Shown here one piece after another: positions 19,967 to 24,649 of a stretch of 24,649 bases of DNA. Below the pieces are notes generated by a model, which saw only the letters and a list, made by a program, of their open reading frames with translations, did no database searches and was not told the origin of the DNA. How positions within the stretch are numbered: position 1 is the stretch's first letter; each line of letters begins with the position of its first letter. The stretch is from Chloroflexi bacterium RBG_13_51_52. GTDB taxonomy: Bacteria; Chloroflexota; Dehalococcoidia; Dehalococcoidales; RBG-16-60-22. The stretch spans positions 1 through 24,649 of the forward strand of contig MGMT01000091.1 of assembly GCA_001796525.1 (NCBI GenBank), written 5' to 3'. The position numbers and the translations under genes were made by a program.

Positions 19967-20004
19967 GACATATCAAATCTTAACGTTTTTATAAGGAAGC
20001 GAAA

Positions 20005-21024
20005 TTGCTGTATATACTTATTGGCGAAGACGATTTTTCTATTCGTCAGGAGCTTCAAATAATAAAAAATTCTGCCGGCGACCCCTCCTCGCTGCTATCT
20101 AATACCGCGGTTCTTGAAGGAAATAAGGTAACGCCGGAGCAGCTGCACGCCGCCTGTGAAACGGTGCCCTTTCTGGCTGACAAGCGACTTGTTATCATCG
20201 AAGGATTATTCGAGAAGTTCGAGCAGAAACGTAAAAACGGTAAAAAAAAGTCCTCGCGTAATCCTCCGGAGGCAGACCAGTATAAATCATTATCTGATGC
20301 CATGAAGGGCCTTCCCCCCTTTACCGAACTGGTGTTAATCGGCGGTGATATCAAAGCAACCAATCCGCTGCTGGGTGAATTATCTGCCGTAGCTAGGGTG
20401 AAAAAATTCCCGCTTATTAAAGGTAAACAATTGAGCCAGTGGGCGGAACAGCGGGTGGCTCTCCATGGGAAGGGCAGCAGCATCTCCAAAGAAGCCTTGG
20501 ACCTGCTGGTTCGGCTCGTCGGCAGCGACCTCTGGACAATGGCGAATGAGATTGATAAGCTGGTTCTCTTTACCGGCGGACGCCCCATCGAGGAAGCGGA
20601 TGTGCAGGCGGTGGTGAGTAATGCCCAGGAAACCAGTATCTTTAAAGTAATCGATGCCGTCATGGAATCCAGGGTAAGTCTTGCCCAGCAGCTTTTACAG
20701 CAGCTCTATAAGCAGGGGATGGCTCCGGCGCAAATACTGGTTATGCTTTCCCGGCAGGTCAGGATTATCTTTCAGGTAAGGGAAATGAGAAACCGCGGCC
20801 GGTCCCGGGGTGATATTCAGACCAGGCTCGGTTTGACCCAGAATTTTATATTTCAGAAAGCGTGGGAGCAGGCGGATAAATACTCCCCGGCGCGCTTAAA
20901 AGATGTGTATCATAAACTGCTGGATGCCGATATTGCCATAAAAACAGGTCAGTATAGTAACCCTGACCTTGTACTGGATATTCTTGTTATCGAGCTTGGA
21001 CACCGGGGCGCTGTTACCACCTGA
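20005..21024 (+). CDS. holA: DNA polymerase III delta subunit
   Basis: A 339-residue delta subunit of the clamp loader, which opens the sliding clamp for loading on DNA. The N-terminus MLYILIGEDDFSIRQELQII is typical, with the clamp-contact region FLADKRLVIIEGLF following. The central lid region has DLWTMANEIDKLVLFTGGRP and VQAVVSNAQETSIFKVIDAV. The C-terminal collar contains MAPAQILVMLSRQVRIIFQV and ends with the conserved PDLVLDILVIELG. As in other delta subunits there is no Walker A motif. The start codon is TTG, supported by AAGGAAG 5 bases upstream; no ATG precedes the conserved start. Length is normal. It heads a plus-strand run with the ROK and galU genes. Confidence 0.93.
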   Translation: MLYILIGEDDFSIRQELQIIKNSAGDPSSLLSNTAVLEGNKVTPEQLHAACETVPFLADKRLVIIEGLFEKFEQKRKNGKKKSSRNPPEADQYKSLSDAMKGLPPFTELVLIGGDIKATNPLLGELSAVARVKKFPLIKGKQLSQWAEQRVALHGKGSSISKEALDLLVRLVGSDLWTMANEIDKLVLFTGGRPIEEADVQAVVSNAQETSIFKVIDAVMESRVSLAQQLLQQLYKQGMAPAQILVMLSRQVRIIFQVREMRNRGRSRGDIQTRLGLTQNFIFQKAWEQADKYSPARLKDVYHKLLDADIAIKTGQYSNPDLVLDILVIELGHRGAVTT

Positions 21025-21057
21025 AGTGATTATCTGAAATATCGATTGAGAAAAAAG

Positions 21058-22050
21058 ATGCAGAAAAAGTCTCTTCGTTTAAAATCGGTGGTTGCCGTGG
21101 ATATCGGCGGCACCAAGATAATGGTTGCCCTCTTTAGTGAGGATGGCAAGATACTTGCTAAAAAAACCATTCCCACACTGGCTAATGAGGGGGCAGATGC
21201 TATTGTAGAACGACTCTACTCGACTATTAAAGAAGTTCTGGAGAGTAAAAGTATCTCTTTACGGGAAATCGATGCTATCTGCATTGCCTGCGCCGGTAGT
21301 ATTGATACCAAAAAAGGAGTGGTGGAAACACCTTCTCCCCACCTGCCCGGTTGGGCCGGTCTTCCGCTGGCGGATATTATTAGAGATAAAACAGGTGTTG
21401 TCACCTATATAATTAATGATGCCAGCGCCGCTGCCCTCGGCGAACAGCGTTATGGTGTTGGGAAAGACGTAAGAAATCTTGTTCTGCTTACACTCGGCAC
21501 AGGTATCGGCGGTGGCATCATCATTGACGGTCAATTATATCTCGGTGCGCGTGGTGCTGCCGGAGAACTCGGGCATATGACTGTTGAAGCTCATGGACCC
21601 GGTTGCGGTTGTGGCAATATCGGCTGCCTGGAAATACTTGCCTCGGGTACGGCTATTGAGGATGACGCTATCAGTCGACTGCGCCGCGGCGAAAAATCTA
21701 TTCTTGTTACTATGTCGGAGGGAGATTTTGATAGAATTACTACACAGATGGTAGGCAAAGCTGCACAAAGCCTTGATAAGCTGTCGCAGGATGTTATCGC
21801 TCGAGCGGCGTATTATCTCGGTGTTGGCATGGTTAATATCGTTAATGTTTTTGACCCGGAGATGGTTGTCATTGGCGGTGGTATTTCCGGACTTGGGGAA
21901 ATGATTATTGCGCCGGGTAGAAAGATGGTCGCGACTCAAGCTTTCTCGATAACAGCGCGAACGGTGCGTATCGTTATCGGTCAACTCGGTAACGAGGCGG
22001 GAGTTTACGGCGCCGCGGCTTTCGCTTTTGATATGAGGAGGCATTCATGA
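21058..22050 (+). CDS. ROK-family sugar kinase (glucokinase-like)
   Basis: A 330-residue ROK protein, most likely a glucokinase making glucose-6-phosphate. The phosphate-binding motif VVAVDIGGTK is near residue 11. The catalytic region IINDASAAALGEQRYG contains the conserved Asp. The second phosphate loop is LTLGTGIGGGIII. The zinc-binding segment GHMTVEAHGPGCGCGNIGCLE carries the ROK cysteine triad. VVIGGGIS follows near the end. There is no N-terminal DNA-binding domain, so it is an enzyme rather than a repressor. A TTG four codons upstream (21046) could also start the gene, but neither has a strong Shine-Dalgarno. It ends in an ATGA overlap with galU, implying coupled translation. Sugar specificity cannot be told from sequence alone. 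Confidence 0.9.
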   Translation: MQKKSLRLKSVVAVDIGGTKIMVALFSEDGKILAKKTIPTLANEGADAIVERLYSTIKEVLESKSISLREIDAICIACAGSIDTKKGVVETPSPHLPGWAGLPLADIIRDKTGVVTYIINDASAAALGEQRYGVGKDVRNLVLLTLGTGIGGGIIIDGQLYLGARGAAGELGHMTVEAHGPGCGCGNIGCLEILASGTAIEDDAISRLRRGEKSILVTMSEGDFDRITTQMVGKAAQSLDKLSQDVIARAAYYLGVGMVNIVNVFDPEMVVIGGGISGLGEMIIAPGRKMVATQAFSITARTVRIVIGQLGNEAGVYGAAAFAFDMRRHS

Positions 22051-22919
22051 AAGTACGTAAAGCGGTAATTACCGCGGCCGGCTGGGGTACGCGTTTTCTG
22101 CCGATTACCCGTTCTCAACCCAAGGAAATGCTGCCCCTGATTGATAGACCTCTGATCCAGTATTCCGTCGAAGAAGCCATCAACTCCGGTATTGAGCAGG
22201 TCATTATGGTGACTTCTGCGAGCAAACGTGCTATTGAAGACTATTTTAAGCACTCACCCGAGCTGGAAAATTACCTCGCTGGCAAAGGTGAAACCGAGCT
22301 CTTGAAGCGTATGGGAGAGATATCCGGCATGGCGGATTTTTGCTATGTCCTCCAGAAAGAGCCGAAAGGACTTGGCGATGCGGTTTTAATGGTCAAAGCT
22401 GTGGTTGGCAATGAGCCCTTTGCGGTAATACTCCCGGACGATATTATTGATAATGGCATTCCGGCTCTGAAGCAGATGCTGGCAATATATGATAAATACA
22501 ATGCCGGTGTCGTTGCTGTAGAAAGAGTCGGAGATGAAGATATCAGGAAATATGGTATTATTAAGCCCAAAAAAGTAGAGGACAATGTTTACCAGGTATT
22601 AAGCCTTGTAGAAAAACCGGAACCATCAGAGGCTCCTTCTCGACTCGGAATAATCGGCAGGTATATCCTGACGCCTGCTATCTTCGATATTCTAAAAGTT
22701 ACCCCGCCCGGTAAAAACGGCGAGGTTCAGTTGACTGACGCTCTAAATACATTTCTCAAGCAGGAAAAGCTTTATGCTGTTGAGCTTGAGGGCACGCGTT
22801 ATGATGCCGGCACGCCTTTAGGCTGGCTTAAAGCCAATGTCGACCTTGCCCTCAAGCGTGAAGATATTGCCCAGGAATTCAGAGAATACCTGAAAAAGTT
22901 GTTAACCTCCTCTCATTGA
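22047..22919 (+). CDS. galU: UTP-glucose-1-phosphate uridylyltransferase
   Basis: A 290-residue bacterial GalU, which makes UDP-glucose from UTP and glucose-1-phosphate for cell-surface glycans. The nucleotide-binding loop is AAGWGTRFLPITRSQPKEML, with Trp where many homologues have Leu or Met. Downstream are the conserved LQKEPKGLGDAVLMVKAVVG, the Mg-binding FAVILPDDII, KYGIIKPK, SLVEKPEPSEAPSRLGIIGR and the sugar-contact region GEVQLTDAL. TRYDAGTPLGWLKANVDLAL closes the core. Length matches the family. Its ATG overlaps the ROK stop (ATGA, 22047-22050) and GAGGAGG lies just upstream. Together with the kinase it forms a route from glucose towards UDP-glucose, lacking only phosphoglucomutase here. 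Confidence 0.95.
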   Translation: MKVRKAVITAAGWGTRFLPITRSQPKEMLPLIDRPLIQYSVEEAINSGIEQVIMVTSASKRAIEDYFKHSPELENYLAGKGETELLKRMGEISGMADFCYVLQKEPKGLGDAVLMVKAVVGNEPFAVILPDDIIDNGIPALKQMLAIYDKYNAGVVAVERVGDEDIRKYGIIKPKKVEDNVYQVLSLVEKPEPSEAPSRLGIIGRYILTPAIFDILKVTPPGKNGEVQLTDALNTFLKQEKLYAVELEGTRYDAGTPLGWLKANVDLALKREDIAQEFREYLKKLLTSSH

Positions 22920-22945
22920 CAGTTCACAGGTCTTGCACTTACAAT
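22916..22945 (+). promoter_or_regulatory. alaS promoter overlapping the galU stop codon
   Basis: An exact TTGACA (22916-22921) includes the galU TGA stop (22917-22919). An 18-base spacer and TACAAT (22940-22945, 5 of 6) follow. The predicted leader of about 32 bases contains GGAG at 22972-22975. Confidence 0.7.
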
Positions 22946-22983
22946 CTAGGTAAATAATCATCCGTTTTTCTGGAGTTTGGTAC

Positions 22984-24649
22984 ATGAATAGTGATGAAAT
23001 ACGTTCGGCTTTTTTAGAATACTTTAAAGAAAAAGCGCATAAGGTTATCCCCAGCTCCTCCCTTATACCCAAGGATAATCCTACCTTGCTTCTGACCACC
23101 GCCGGCGTGGTGCAGGTGCAGCCATACTTTCTGGGGCAAGCCAAACCTCCCGGCCTCCGCCTGGCTTCCTGCCAGAAGTGCTTCCGCACTACCGATATCG
23201 AGTTGGTTGGCGACGCCACACATTGTACCTTCTTCGAGATGTTGGGTAATTTCAGTGTCGGCGACTACTTTAAGAAAGAAGCTATTGCCTGGGCGTGGGA
23301 GTTCTTTACCGAGCGTATGAAAATATCTCCGGAAAAACTCTGGGCTACGATTTATCTTGATGATGAAGAGTCGTACGAACACTGGAAAGCCGTCGGCGTA
23401 CCGGAAAATAAAATCGTCCGCTTCGGCGAGGAGGACAATTTCTGGGGTCCGCCCGGCAGTTCCGGTCCCTGCGGCCCTTGCAGTGAAATTCATTACGACT
23501 TCGGTATCGAAAAAGGGTGCAGCAAGCCGGACTGTAAGCCTAACTGCGAGTGCGGGCGTTTTACGGAAATCTGGAACCTGGTCTTTACCCAGTATTACCA
23601 GGATGAAGCCGGCGACCGCACGCCATTGAAGAAACCGAATATCGATACCGGCATGGGATTCGAAAGAATCGTGACGGTCATGCAGGATAAAAAATCGGTT
23701 TATGATACCGACCTTTTTACTCCGTTGCTGGATAAAATCGCCGCGTTGACCGGAAAGAAATACGGTGCTAAACCGGATGATGATACCGCTATGCGCGTGG
23801 TTGCCGAGCACGGCAGGGCTTTAGCTTTCCTTATCGCCGACGGCGTCCTGCCGGATAACGAGGGGCGGGGCTATGTCCTGCGGCGGCTCTTACGCCGCGC
23901 GGCGCTCTTCGGACGGCGGTTGGGACTCGATAAGCCTTTTCTTTCGGAAATTGCGAAGGTCGCTATCAAAAAGATGCATCATATTTATCCGGAGCTCAAG
24001 CAGCGGCAGGACTTTATCGTTAAGATTATCGGTCTTGAAGAAACGAGGTTTGAGGAAACCTTGAGCACGGGACTTGAAATCATTGAAAATCTTATCTCGG
24101 CGAAAGCCGATAAAAAAGAAAAGCAAATCTCCGGCGCGGATGTCTTTAAGCTTTATGATACCTACGGCTTCCCCGTTGAGCTTACGAAAGAAATCGTCGC
24201 TAGGTCCGGCTTCTCCGTCGATATGGCAGGCTTTGAAAAAGAGATGGCAAAGCAGCGGGAGCGCGCCCGCGCCTCTCATAAGTTCAAAGTTAAGCTAGTA
24301 ACTGGAAAACCCAATGTATCAATTACTGATGTTAAATTTGTTGGTTATAATTGTCTAAAGTATACGTCTAATATCGTAGGTCTTGTGGTTGATGAGCCGA
24401 TAAATACAGTATCAAAGGGACAGAAGGTTGGCATTATTCTTTCCGAGACCCCCTTCTATGCTGAAATGGGGGGTCAAGTAGGTGATACTGGTGAGATATT
24501 GGGGTCAAACGGACGTTTTAATGTTACTAATACTGTTCGAGTACCACCTAATGATGTTATTGTTCAGGAAGGGCTTGTCGTCGAAGGATCTTTTTCAGCT
24601 GGTGATGAAGTGCAGGCGCTGGTTGATATCGAGCGCCGCCGCGATATCG
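22984..24649 (+). CDS. alaS: Alanyl-tRNA synthetase (partial, 3' end off the window)
   Basis: The visible 555 codons are the N-terminal two thirds of AlaS, which charges tRNA-Ala. The class II catalytic domain starts MNSDEIRSAFLEYFKEKAHK and contains TTAGVVQVQPYFLG, the motif 2 region CQKCFRTTDIELVGDATHCT then FFEMLGNFSVGDYF, and motif 3 region NIDTGMGFERI. The Cys-rich PDCKPNCECGRFTEIWNLVF segment is standard. The tRNA-recognition domain follows (VAEHGRALAFLIADGVLPDN, then GRGYVLRRLLRRAA). The beta-barrel segment with ETPFYAEMGGQVGDTG is present near 24447-24494. The editing and C-Ala domains lie beyond the edge. The ATG at 22984 has GGAG 8 bases upstream. From about 24285 the gene becomes much more AT-rich, although the frame and conserved motifs hold. 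Confidence 0.96.
   Translation, partial: MNSDEIRSAFLEYFKEKAHKVIPSSSLIPKDNPTLLLTTAGVVQVQPYFLGQAKPPGLRLASCQKCFRTTDIELVGDATHCTFFEMLGNFSVGDYFKKEAIAWAWEFFTERMKISPEKLWATIYLDDEESYEHWKAVGVPENKIVRFGEEDNFWGPPGSSGPCGPCSEIHYDFGIEKGCSKPDCKPNCECGRFTEIWNLVFTQYYQDEAGDRTPLKKPNIDTGMGFERIVTVMQDKKSVYDTDLFTPLLDKIAALTGKKYGAKPDDDTAMRVVAEHGRALAFLIADGVLPDNEGRGYVLRRLLRRAALFGRRLGLDKPFLSEIAKVAIKKMHHIYPELKQRQDFIVKIIGLEETRFEETLSTGLEIIENLISAKADKKEKQISGADVFKLYDTYGFPVELTKEIVARSGFSVDMAGFEKEMAKQRERARASHKFKVKLVTGKPNVSITDVKFVGYNCLKYTSNIVGLVVDEPINTVSKGQKVGIILSETPFYAEMGGQVGDTGEILGSNGRFNVTNTVRVPPNDVIVQEGLVVEGSFSAGDEVQALVDIERRRDI

Noticed and set aside
20055..20663. A 202-codon open frame on the minus strand
   Set aside because: Antisense shadow of holA, Ser-rich and without recognisable domains.
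23014..23811. A 265-codon open frame on the minus strand
   Set aside because: Antisense shadow of alaS; its length comes from the codon bias of the real gene.

Overview
The window looks like a piece of chromosome from an uncultured member of the Chloroflexota, most likely class Dehalococcoidia. The main reasons are an ECF sigma factor gene followed directly by a DUF5667-type membrane protein with a Thr/Pro-rich linker, an AprA/FrdA-like flavoprotein paired with a small ferredoxin, and the overall protein character. This placement is an inference from gene content and would need rpoB/rpoC phylogeny to confirm. No rRNA, tRNA, CRISPR array, phage gene or transposase was seen. No stretch longer than 300 bases lacks a gene.

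Bases 1-4300 hold redox genes. On the minus strand are a DUF1893 protein followed by a partial aldo/keto reductase with a C-terminal 4Fe-4S module, and a ferredoxin followed by a flavoprotein. A small AT-rich lipoprotein gene sits between them on the plus strand. Bases 4400-6950 carry an ECF sigma factor, its probable membrane partner (DUF5667) and a SIMPL-domain lipoprotein, ending in a strong terminator. Next come queH (queuosine synthesis) on the minus strand and an AT-rich orphan membrane protein gene (7727-8938) of unknown function.

Bases 8955-17800 are the transcription and repair block, read on the minus strand in the order rpoB, rpoC, ruvB, with rpoB and rpoC overlapping. An NfeD-like membrane protein overlaps tail to tail with a divergent YchF-family GTPase, which is preceded by a small HEAT-like helical protein. 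A divergent promoter region at about 19900-19966 separates this from a plus-strand run: holA (DNA polymerase III delta), a ROK-family sugar kinase and galU (UDP-glucose synthesis). alaS follows behind its own promoter and runs off the right edge.

Most of the window is ordinary housekeeping. The parts most worth a second look are the AT-rich orphan gene at 7727-8938, the flavoprotein/ferredoxin pair whose flavoprotein lacks the usual fumarate reductase His-Pro-Thr motif, the sigma/DUF5667/SIMPL envelope module, a heptamer-periodic spacer at 4007-4055, and a sharp base-composition change inside alaS. I did not find a clearly new multi-gene system. The orphan and the redox pair are the best candidates for undescribed biology.
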